From Chitinophagaceae bacterium (lineage in GTDB: Bacteria > Bacteroidota > Bacteroidia > Chitinophagales > Chitinophagaceae), in contig JAOQAL010000246.1 of assembly GCA_025963615.1 (NCBI GenBank), forward strand, positions 1 through 6,598: a stretch of 6,598 nt of DNA. The letters run 5' to 3'. The translations under genes were made by a program, and so were the position numbers. Numbering within the stretch: position 1 is the stretch's first letter; every line of letters begins with the position of its first letter. Positions 1 to 6,326 of this stretch are shown one piece after another. The notes under the pieces are model-generated. The model was not told where the DNA came from and did no database searches. It saw only the letters and a list, made by a program, of their open reading frames with translations.

Positions 1-2637
1 TCCTTTATTTTTTTTGTCAGTAACAAAGATCAGGACCGGCGCATTGTCTGCCATATTTCTGAACCAGGCTTCCCGCCCGGCAATTATTTTTTCGGCTGTC
101 CGGTGTTCAGTTATATCTTCAATCACAAGCAATATTAAATGCTGCAGTTGCGATTTCTGAACAAGCTTTCTGGCATTGAGTAAAAGAACCTTTCGGCCAA
201 TGCCCGGAAAATTGTGTTCCACTTCAAAACCCGGCACCTGATTATTCTGACTGGAAGTATTTTCCAATAACTTTCTCAATTCCGGCATGTTCCAATGACC
301 TTTGTTAAGCGTAAATATTGATTTGCCTTTCGTGCTTTCTGCCTCGTTCTGGAAAATCTTGTAAAACGATTTGTTTGCTGTTTTTACATTAAAATTATTT
401 TCCAGCACCAATACCGCTTCGTGGATGATCCCAATGATGGCTTCAGAATATCCATGAGCTTCTGCCAACTGTTCATTACGGGTTTGCAATTCCGTATTGA
501 TGGTCATAAGTTCCTCATTGGATGATTCTATTTCCTCTTTGGAGGTTTCCAGTTCTTCATTTATGCTTTGTAATTCCTCATTGCTGGATAAAATTTCTTC
601 ATTGGCGGATTGCAGTTCTTCATGACTCGTTTCCTGCTCCCCGAGTATGGAGCGCATATCTTCCCGCAGTTCTTTAAGTTCAACCTGTAATTGCTGCACC
701 ATGGTGTTCCTGGAAAGTGAAGTTTTTACCACCGTCGCAGAGGATAATGCCAGCTCTTCTAAAATGATAAGGAAAAGTCTTTCTTCATTCTCCGTTTTAA
801 GAGGGGTTACTTCTATTGACACCTGGTGAACAATTTCTTTTATCTTGATCTCGAGTCCGGTTTTTTTTATCGGTTCCCCGGATTTACCAGCCTTGTGTAT
901 CGTATTTCGCAGTTCAAACTCAAGTCCAGGCCTCGCCATTTTTAACAGGTTCAGGCTGGCTTTGCCAGAGGAAGGTTCTAAAAACAGGCCGGTGGAACCT
1001 TTGAAAAAGAGAATTTCCAGGTCCGCATTTATTACCACGGTGGCCGGGATATATTTCTTGAGTAAAATATCATTGACTGTTTTTTCAAGATCGGAAGGAG
1101 GGAGTTGCATAGTTCTCGGGGCGATTTTTGGAAGTTTGGGTGATTCAGTCACTGCGATATGTGGTATACTGTAATTCAATTCAAACATTGCATTGTTTGC
1201 TACATCTTTTTTCTTTAGGTAAATCCTGAATTTTTTTTCTACCTGGTTAAAGAGCTGTATAGATGTACCAACTGTTTCTGACTTGCCGAGCATCAGGTAG
1301 CCATTATTGTTTAAGGCATAGTGAAATGTTGAGAGGATTTTTTTCTGCAAGAGGGTATCAAGATAGATCATAAGATTGCAACAACTTATAAAGTCTATTT
1401 TTGAAAAAGGGGGATCTCTGAAAACGTTCTGCGGGGCGAAGACGCAAATGTCACGAATTGTTTTTATGATCCTGTACTCGCCATCACTTTTTGTAAAAAA
1501 GCGCTGAATGCGATCAGGCGGAACATTTAAAAGATCGTTCCTTGTATAAACACCCCGTCTTGCTTTTGCAATTACTTTTTCACTGAGATCCGTTGCGAAA
1601 ATCTGTACCGTCATTTCCGGGGTCTTGTCGCCTAAAACTTCGATCAGTATCATGGCCAAAGAATAAGCTTCTTCCCCAGTGGAACAGGCCGGGGTCCATA
1701 TCCTCATAGGTCCATATTGGGTTTTACTTTTCAGTATTTTCGGGAACAATGTATTCTTAAGGTAGTCATACGTGTCTGTATCCCTGAAAAAACTGGTAAC
1801 GTTTATGAGGAGATCACTATACAAGGTATCCAGTTCTTCACGATGCTGACGGAGGTAGCCGGCATATTCATTCAATGTTTTTAAATTGTGCAAGAGCATA
1901 CGCCTGACGATCCGGCGACGTATCGTATTCATTTTATAGTGTGTAAAATCAACCCCGGCATCTTTTTTAAGAAGCTGGATAATTGTGGACAGGTATATTT
2001 CTTTATTTTCCGGACCATTTTCAGCATCGGGCTCGAGTACTTTTTTAACAATCTTTGTTTGTTTGCCCAGTCGGTCAAGTTCGCTGGCAATATCAGCGGG
2101 GGGCAGAATCAAATCAACTACTCCTTCATCTATTGCTGATTTAGGCATCCCTTGAAATTTTGCCGTGTCATCCTGCGCAATGGTTATGCCCCCAGCCAGT
2201 TTAATACTTTTTAAACCGTGGGTACCATCATGCGCGGTCCCTGAAAGTAAAACAGCAATCGCATCTTCCTTTTGTTTTTCAGCGAGCGACACAAAAAACT
2301 GGTCAATGGGCAAATGAAGGCTGCCTTTTGGTTGCCGGGTATTTAAAATAATATAATCATCGTTTACCGACATATCCTGGTTGTGAGGAATAATGTAAAC
2401 ATGATCTGGCAAAATCCTCATCCTATGTGTTGCTTCTGTTACCTTCATCTTGGTTACATTGGTCAGGATGGACGTAAGCATGCTCTTGCGATTAGGATCG
2501 AGGTGCTGGATATAGATAAAGGCCATGCCGGTATCGGGTGAAAGATGCCTGAGAATTTCTATGATGGCTTCAAGGCCACCGGCGGATGCACCAATGGCTA
2601 CAATAGGGAATTTATTTTTTTGTTTTGTGTTTTCCAT
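1..2637 (-). CDS. CheB-CheR-PAS fusion sensory protein (3' end outside window)
   Basis: The reading frame is open from ATG at 2637 to base 1 (879 codons) and runs off the left edge. Residues 11-180 are a CheB methylesterase domain: GASAGG with Ser18, His45 in IQHLDP and Asp137 in SGTAHDGT match the Ser/His/Asp triad. Residues 205-480 are CheR: an Arg-rich N-terminal helix (240-246), TSFFRD, the SAM-binding ACSTGEEAYS (317-326) and FATDLSEKVI. A degenerate PAS-like segment follows (about 510-635), then a heptad-repeat signalling helix (about 640-727), a PAS domain (about 730-845) and the start of another PAS (from 858). No receiver precedes CheB. Family members often end in a histidine kinase or receiver, which cannot be seen here. 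The start is bounded by an in-frame TGA at 2677-2679, with no other ATG between. Oddity: the CheR signature usually read as CRNxxIY has Cys420 in place of Arg. The likely role is signal transduction using methylation-type modules; the target is unknown. Confidence 0.5.
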   Translation of the reverse strand, partial: MENTKQKNKFPIVAIGASAGGLEAIIEILRHLSPDTGMAFIYIQHLDPNRKSMLTSILTNVTKMKVTEATHRMRILPDHVYIIPHNQDMSVNDDYIILNTRQPKGSLHLPIDQFFVSLAEKQKEDAIAVLLSGTAHDGTHGLKSIKLAGGITIAQDDTAKFQGMPKSAIDEGVVDLILPPADIASELDRLGKQTKIVKKVLEPDAENGPENKEIYLSTIIQLLKKDAGVDFTHYKMNTIRRRIVRRMLLHNLKTLNEYAGYLRQHREELDTLYSDLLINVTSFFRDTDTYDYLKNTLFPKILKSKTQYGPMRIWTPACSTGEEAYSLAMILIEVLGDKTPEMTVQIFATDLSEKVIAKARRGVYTRNDLLNVPPDRIQRFFTKSDGEYRIIKTIRDICVFAPQNVFRDPPFSKIDFISCCNLMIYLDTLLQKKILSTFHYALNNNGYLMLGKSETVGTSIQLFNQVEKKFRIYLKKKDVANNAMFELNYSIPHIAVTESPKLPKIAPRTMQLPPSDLEKTVNDILLKKYIPATVVINADLEILFFKGSTGLFLEPSSGKASLNLLKMARPGLEFELRNTIHKAGKSGEPIKKTGLEIKIKEIVHQVSIEVTPLKTENEERLFLIILEELALSSATVVKTSLSRNTMVQQLQVELKELREDMRSILGEQETSHEELQSANEEILSSNEELQSINEELETSKEEIESSNEELMTINTELQTRNEQLAEAHGYSEAIIGIIHEAVLVLENNFNVKTANKSFYKIFQNEAESTKGKSIFTLNKGHWNMPELRKLLENTSSQNNQVPGFEVEHNFPGIGRKVLLLNARKLVQKSQLQHLILLVIEDITEHRTAEKIIAGREAWFRNMADNAPVLIFVTDKKNKG
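463..609 (-). repeat. Seven-heptad signalling-helix repeat inside the CheB-CheR-PAS gene
   Basis: Residues 677-725 of the fusion protein are seven consecutive heptads without interruption, in the pattern (S/T)xNEELx: SANEEIL, SSNEELQ, SINEELE, TSKEEIE, SSNEELM, TINTELQ, TRNEQLA. At DNA level this is a degenerate 21-base periodicity. Such helices are known in CheB-CheR-PAS proteins and sensor kinases as parallel coiled coils that pass conformational change between flanking domains. Here the helix joins the PAS-like segment after CheR to the next PAS. It is a protein-level repeat, not a mobile or regulatory DNA repeat. Confidence 0.5.
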
Positions 2638-2840
2638 TAATCTGCTGGCTCTATTTTCATTACTTGTAATTCCGTTTCAAATCCTGATCCCGTGAAAAAA
2701 TGATAACATTTATTCTTAGAATGAAAGTAATTTATTTTTTTAATCTCGCCGGTAAAATACGTCTTCCAAACCCGGCAAGGGTTCCATGTCTTTAATTACA
2801 GATTTGCAGGCTCATCAAATTATGCCGCCGGCAAGCCCTG
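2638..2840 (-). other. Intergenic spacer between kinase-like gene and CheB-CheR-PAS gene
   Basis: This 203-base AT-rich gap lies between two co-directional genes. It contains a small inverted repeat (TGCC-GGC-GGCA, 2823-2833) just after the kinase stop and a second one (AACCC/GGGTT with a 5-base loop, 2769-2783). Neither is followed by a convincing T-run on the minus strand, so termination here is unproven. I found no TAnnTTTG promoter match on the minus strand. The two genes could be co-transcribed, or the fusion gene may have its own unrecognised promoter. Confidence 0.5.
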
Positions 2841-4061
2841 TTAGCCTTCTGTTTCATAAGGAAAATAACAATTAAAAACGGCGCCTTTGTCCGGGTAGCC
2901 TTCAGCATTTATAAAGCCATCATGGAGTTGCATGATTTTTCTGCAGAAGGCCAGGCCGGTACCCGACCCTTTGAATTTGTTTGTTTTTTCAATACGGTAA
3001 AACATCGAAAAAATTTTGTTGGCAAATTCCTGTTCAAAACCGATACCGTTATCCGCAATACGAATATGATCGTAAAAGGTATCCGGTGACGCATCGGCAT
3101 GATTTATATAAAGACCGTTTATGCGGGAACATTCAATACGGATAGTAAGGTTTCGCCCACTGCTGCGGAATTTGACCGCATTATCCAGCAAATGATAAAA
3201 AAGTAAATAAAGCATAGTAGGATATCCCTTTATCGGTTCTAATCTCTCACATTCTATGACGATATCATCCCCCTTATTCATTTGACCCGATACCACATTT
3301 TTTACCTGCTCAAGATATTCATTAAGGTTTACCCATTCCTGCTTTTCTGGCAAGGCTTCGAGTGATGAAAAGGAGATGATATCCTCTGTCAACAATTTCA
3401 TTTTCTGTATTCCGGACTGAACCCGGCGGAGGTTAGCCTTCCCTTCATTACTAAGCATAGCCGCATCGTGGGTTATAATAAATTCAAGAGATGTATACAT
3501 CTTTTTAAGAGCCTCTTTATAGTCATTGGATGCGATAGAACTGAAAGCTCTGAACTCTGAATTAAGATATTTCAATTCCCTGTTTTTTGAAATAAGTTCT
3601 CTATTGAGATCCCGGATTTTTTTATCATTTTCTTTTCGTTTACTGCTATCTTCTTCGGCAGCTATTTTAAGCGTGGCAGCCACCGGTGCTGTTTTTATCA
3701 GGCCTGTTTTCCCTTCATTTTTTCGGGGCTGAAATTCTTCAGCCGGCTCGTCAAGGTATTCCCAGGATTCAAGTATATGCCCGTTATTGCCCGAAATGGT
3801 GCACCGGATTGGTTTTTTTTTGCCGCCGGATGAGGCCGTTATTTCCAGTGTTAATGTTACCCCGTTATGAGCAGCCTGTTTGTACGTATTGAAGTATGCG
3901 GCTCTCGAAGGCAGATCCTTTAAGAGTGTTGCTGGATTTTTATCATGATGGTTGTTATGAAAGTCTTCAGCCGGAGAACTCATGTATAAAATATCAAAAT
4001 CTTCTATTTCTCCCGTCGAAGGGCGTGCTCTGAAAAGGATGGTATGAAGCGCTACGGGCAT
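2841..4061 (-). CDS. Sensor histidine-kinase-like protein lacking the usual phospho-accepting His
   Basis: The 406-residue protein has no signal peptide or membrane segment, so it is probably cytoplasmic. Residues 1-110 look like a short PAS-type sensor domain (GEIEDFDILYMSSPAEDF is the most PAS-like stretch). A charged coiled coil covers about 134-172. A HisKA-like two-helix region covers about 168-235, and a GHKL ATPase about 245-403: N box around Asn294 (LLDNAVKF), G1 DNGIGF at 337-342, an F box (FSMFYRI) and G2 GSGTGL at 365-370. In relatives the HisKA region reads xASHDLxEPL; here it is IASNDYKEAL with Asn179 at the His position (codon AAT). ATP binding should be intact, but phosphotransfer through the usual His should not. 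The start is fixed by an in-frame TAA at 4071-4073, four codons upstream. It lies upstream of, and on the same strand as, the CheB-CheR-PAS gene, suggesting a shared pathway. It may be a pseudokinase, a phosphatase or a dimer partner. Confidence 0.5.
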   Translation of the reverse strand: MPVALHTILFRARPSTGEIEDFDILYMSSPAEDFHNNHHDKNPATLLKDLPSRAAYFNTYKQAAHNGVTLTLEITASSGGKKKPIRCTISGNNGHILESWEYLDEPAEEFQPRKNEGKTGLIKTAPVAATLKIAAEEDSSKRKENDKKIRDLNRELISKNRELKYLNSEFRAFSSIASNDYKEALKKMYTSLEFIITHDAAMLSNEGKANLRRVQSGIQKMKLLTEDIISFSSLEALPEKQEWVNLNEYLEQVKNVVSGQMNKGDDIVIECERLEPIKGYPTMLYLLFYHLLDNAVKFRSSGRNLTIRIECSRINGLYINHADASPDTFYDHIRIADNGIGFEQEFANKIFSMFYRIEKTNKFKGSGTGLAFCRKIMQLHDGFINAEGYPDKGAVFNCYFPYETEG

Positions 4062-4127
4062 AATTTTATTTTATCCGTATTTAGTACAGGACCGGACACT
4101 TTTAAAAAGTTGAAATTGATACAACCA

Positions 4128-4161
4128 CAAAATTAAAAATAAACATAAGGCTTCTGAAAAG
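4128..4161 (-). promoter_or_regulatory. Candidate Bacteroidota-type promoter for the kinase-like gene
   Basis: On the minus strand TAATTTTG (4135 down to 4128) matches the Bacteroidota -7 consensus TAnnTTTG exactly. About 20 bases further upstream lies TTTTC, a weak match to the TTTG/TTG -33 element. Transcription would start near 4121, giving a leader of about 60 bases before the ATG at 4061. An 8-base match with four fixed T/A positions can arise by chance in AT-rich DNA, so this is tentative. Confidence 0.5.
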
Positions 4162-4249
4162 ATAGACTTATAATACATCCGGATAAGAATATTATCAGCC
4201 ATTATATAAAGGCTTTAATGCGTAGTATGTATTATACACTGCCTGACGG

Positions 4250-4294
4250 CGTTGGATAAAGGTAATTAAATAGAACGTTGATAAAAGTAATTAA
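4250..4294 (+). repeat. Pair of imperfect direct repeats in the divergent promoter region
   Basis: Copy one is CGTTGGATAAAGGTAATTAA (4250-4269) and copy two is CGTTGATAAAAGTAATTAA (4276-4294). They differ by one inserted G and one G/A substitution. The TAATTAA cores are 25 bases apart, about two and a half helical turns. The location midway between divergent start codons fits a binding site for a regulator, but a simple local duplication would look the same. Confidence 0.5.
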
Positions 4295-4362
4295 CGGGAA
4301 TAAAAGAAGATTTTGCCAGCCTGTTTTTTCGAAAACTTCCCGGTTCCAATATGAAGGAAATA

Positions 4363-4383
4363 ATCTGGCATCTGGTATCTGGC
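4363..4383 (+). repeat. Three tandem 7-base repeats ATCTGG(C/T)
   Basis: Three back-to-back copies read ATCTGGC, ATCTGGT, ATCTGGC without spacing. They end 70 bases before the start codon of the plus-strand CheB gene, in its likely promoter or leader. The array may be an operator-like site or a short slippage-prone tandem repeat. Confidence 0.5.
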
Positions 4384-4453
4384 CGGTGGCATAATTGTTT
4401 TACAAGTTGGTGAGTTTTGTAGGCGAGCGCTGAATTCTTTATCGGAAATTAAT

Positions 4454-5485
4454 ATGGATGAAAATAAAATAAATACCGCCCCCGGGTTTGTCATAGTCGT
4501 CGGCGCTTCTGCAGGTGGTTTGAGCGCCCTTAAACAGCTTTTAGGGCAGTTTGAAAGCGATATTCCTGCCGCTATTTTAGTTGTTTTGCACATTTCGCCG
4601 GTAATAAATGAAGGATTTATTCCGGGGACATTACAGTCATCTACCTCATTGAAGGTTCTGAAAGCAGAAAATAATCTTTTTTTAGAAACCGGATGCATCT
4701 ATGTAGCCGTCCCAGATGCCCACTTGCTTGTTAAAGAAAATTATTTACTCCTTGGCTTTGGCCCTGAAGAGAACCGATGGAAGCCGTCTATAGACGTTTT
4801 GTTCCGCTCCGCCGCTGTAGCTTACGGTGAACGTTGCATAGGAATAATTCTTACAGGCTTACTGAATGATGGTACAGCTGGCATGGATGCCATAAAACGT
4901 TGTGGCGGTGTAACCATCATACAGGATCCAAAACAAGCTGAATTTCCGGAAATGCCTTTAAGCGTTTTAGAAAACATACATGTCGATTATTGTTTAACAC
5001 TGGATAAGATGGCGCCGGCCGTGCAAAAAATTTTTCAAAAAGAAGTTACGACCTCTACAGCTCCCAAAGAAATATTGGCGGAAGCGGCCATTATCGAAAA
5101 AATGCAGACAGGATCTTATGCTGTTTCCCAAATCGGTGATCCAACAGTTTATGCATGTCCTGACTGCGGAGGAATACTCTGGGAAATAAAAAACGGAGAG
5201 TTTGCCCGTTACCGTTGTCATATCGGCCATTCTTACACCGAAGAAGATTTATTACTAAAACAGACTAATGCCATGCATTCAACACTCTGGATATCTTTAC
5301 GAATTATGGAAGAAAGAAAATCACTACTTGAAAAAATTGCCCGGCAAAATAGACAGAAAGGTTATAACCGAACGTCAAAGGAATATGAATTGAAAGCAGC
5401 TCAGCTTGAACAACATATTAATAAAATGAAAGGGATACTTACTGACCGGGTTGAAAATCAGGCAGAAGGAACCTGGAAAATCTGA
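4454..5485 (+). CDS. Receiver-less CheB-type methylesterase with C-terminal zinc-ribbon-like segment
   Basis: The 343-residue protein appears soluble. Residues 12-195 form a CheB methylesterase domain: GASAGG with Ser19, His46 in VVLHIS and Asp139 in TGLLNDGTAG correspond to the catalytic triad, and IIQDPKQAEFPEMP is the conserved late motif. CheB normally removes methyl esters from (or deamidates) chemoreceptor glutamates, and its N-terminal receiver normally holds it inactive. There is no receiver here. Residues 233-262 carry YACPDCGG and RCHIGHSY; Cys235, Cys238, Cys255 and His259 could bind one metal ion. A helical tail (about 268-335) follows. This CheB plus CPxCGG/CxxGH layout occurs in a known family of stand-alone CheB-like proteins with poorly defined targets. 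The ATG at 4454 is the first in frame; the leader is AT-rich with at best a weak GGA. It is divergent from the kinase-like gene, so joint control through the shared intergenic region is plausible. Confidence 0.5.
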   Translation: MDENKINTAPGFVIVVGASAGGLSALKQLLGQFESDIPAAILVVLHISPVINEGFIPGTLQSSTSLKVLKAENNLFLETGCIYVAVPDAHLLVKENYLLLGFGPEENRWKPSIDVLFRSAAVAYGERCIGIILTGLLNDGTAGMDAIKRCGGVTIIQDPKQAEFPEMPLSVLENIHVDYCLTLDKMAPAVQKIFQKEVTTSTAPKEILAEAAIIEKMQTGSYAVSQIGDPTVYACPDCGGILWEIKNGEFARYRCHIGHSYTEEDLLLKQTNAMHSTLWISLRIMEERKSLLEKIARQNRQKGYNRTSKEYELKAAQLEQHINKMKGILTDRVENQAEGTWKI

Positions 5486-5599
5486 AAGAAATCAGAAAAA
5501 TAAAATGGTATTAATTCCGATAATAACATTGATGATAGTGAACGGCGGAAATAAAATAATAATTCGCTTCCGTATACAGGATATGAACAATATGTTACC

Positions 5600-6307
5600 C
5601 TAATCACTGACTAATGTCTTTGATTTTTTCAGGTACCTGGCAAATAAATATAAACATAGCAGTCCTGCTAATATGCCTGTAAGTAACGGCAGGTTAGCTG
5701 TAAGATCAAACTGCTCGTCGTGCAGGTAAAAATGTTTCACAATGATCAGCACGGCGCCGGTCATCCAGATATAAGTTGAATTATATTCCCGGATCACCAC
5801 CCGTTTCCAATTGAATTCCATGCTGCTGATCGTTTTACTGATACCTCTAAGATTGGGAATCCAGCGATTTACTTTCCTGCGGTAATCACGGTATTGTTCA
5901 CCAAATTTATTTTCCAGGAAATTTTCCTCCGCCATCACGATCGCCTGGTAAAATAAAAGAAATAAGGGCAAAAACACGACCATAAAAATCAGTGAATTGG
6001 ACGCGATGCCCAATCCGGCAAGAATAAGAATATTGCCAACATACAAAGGATTCCGGCAATGTGCAAAAATGCCGGTAGTAACCAGTTCTTCCGCGTATAC
6101 TCTGCGGTTTCTGCCGCCACGCATAATATAAACCAACCCGATGGTGGCAATCCTTACCAATTGTCCGACAAGGGTTACGCTGAAACCAATAACCATTGCC
6201 GTTACCGGGTTATGGAACACCAGTTTCGACGGAACAAAAAGCATCAAATAGAAAATAGGGAACAAACCGTTCCGGTTCCGGAATAAAAAGTTGCCAAGTT
6301 TAACCAT
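5600..6307 (-). CDS. Integral-membrane isoprenylcysteine/phospholipid-type methyltransferase
   Basis: The 235-residue protein is rich in hydrophobic segments (about 15-31, 36-62, 93-125, 180-196 and 205-226) and should sit in the cytoplasmic membrane. The central signature places it in the ICMT/PEMT superfamily: GIFAHCRNPLYVGN (79-92), then Glu127-Glu128, FGEQYRDYRRKV (135-146) and RWIP (148-151). In that family the RNPxYxG and EE elements help form the SAM-binding site, and the substrates are lipophilic. The two extra C-terminal membrane segments go beyond the minimal family core. The start is ATG at 6307, with a G-rich GGGGGAAC about 8-10 bases upstream as a possible ribosome site. It begins 19 bases after the end of the CmoA-like gene, so the two probably form an operon. 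The substrate is unknown; bacterial relatives methylate phospholipids, prenylated compounds or alkylresorcinol-type products. The family call is firm, the specific role is not. Confidence 0.5.
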   Translation of the reverse strand: MVKLGNFLFRNRNGLFPIFYLMLFVPSKLVFHNPVTAMVIGFSVTLVGQLVRIATIGLVYIMRGGRNRRVYAEELVTTGIFAHCRNPLYVGNILILAGLGIASNSLIFMVVFLPLFLLFYQAIVMAEENFLENKFGEQYRDYRRKVNRWIPNLRGISKTISSMEFNWKRVVIREYNSTYIWMTGAVLIIVKHFYLHDEQFDLTANLPLLTGILAGLLCLYLFARYLKKSKTLVSD

Positions 6308-6326
6308 TATAAGTTCCCCCGTTTGA

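Larger units (their letters stand above)
4062..4453. other. Divergent intergenic control region with short direct repeats
   Basis: These 392 bases separate the start of the minus-strand kinase-like gene from the start of the plus-strand CheB gene, so they should contain both promoters. I see no convincing gene in them; the opposite-strand open frame that enters from the CheB gene is a shadow. The stretch is strongly AT-rich in its first half. It contains a candidate minus-strand promoter near 4128-4161, an inverted repeat GATAA-gaata-TTATC (4182-4196), a pair of imperfect 19-20-base direct repeats (4250-4294) and three tandem 7-base repeats (4363-4383). GGATAA-like strings recur in it. No tRNA or recognisable riboswitch was found. 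Confidence 0.5.

Noticed and set aside
647..1174. Two plus-strand open frames (60 and 109 codons) inside the CheB-CheR-PAS gene.
   Set aside because: Both are antisense to a continuous, domain-rich coding frame and have Ser-rich, low-information products typical of antisense translation.
1..2637. Possible frameshift or pseudogene in the fusion gene because of its great length.
   Set aside because: Translating the minus strand codon by codon from 2637 to 1 gave no stop and an unbroken order of CheB, CheR, PAS-like, helix and PAS domains.
2909..3892. Short open frames in other frames across the kinase-like gene (2909-3100 minus, 3526-3732 plus, 3686-3892 plus).
   Set aside because: They overlap the intact GHKL/HisKA-like gene and show no domain of their own.
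4182..4196. GATAA-gaata-TTATC inverted repeat as an operator or terminator.
   Set aside because: A 5-bp AT-rich stem is expected by chance in such DNA. It is noted in the intergenic entry but not claimed as a functional site.
4412..4419. GAGTTTTG as a -7 element for the plus-strand CheB gene.
   Set aside because: The first base departs from TAnnTTTG and the only upstream TTG (4395-4397) is just 14 bases away, short of the usual spacing of about 19-21.
4291..4698. 135-codon minus-strand open frame overlapping the start of the CheB gene.
   Set aside because: It lies antisense to a clear CheB domain, its product resembles no family I recognise, and its other half lies in the intergenic region. 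It is best read as a shadow frame.
5500..5580. Possible terminator hairpins between the convergent CheB and methyltransferase genes (TATTA/TAATA at 5509-5525; CGGAA/TTCCG at 5546-5572).
   Set aside because: The stems are only 5 bp, AT-rich or with a 17-base loop, and neither is followed by a T-run on either strand. A terminator is expected here, but these do not support one.
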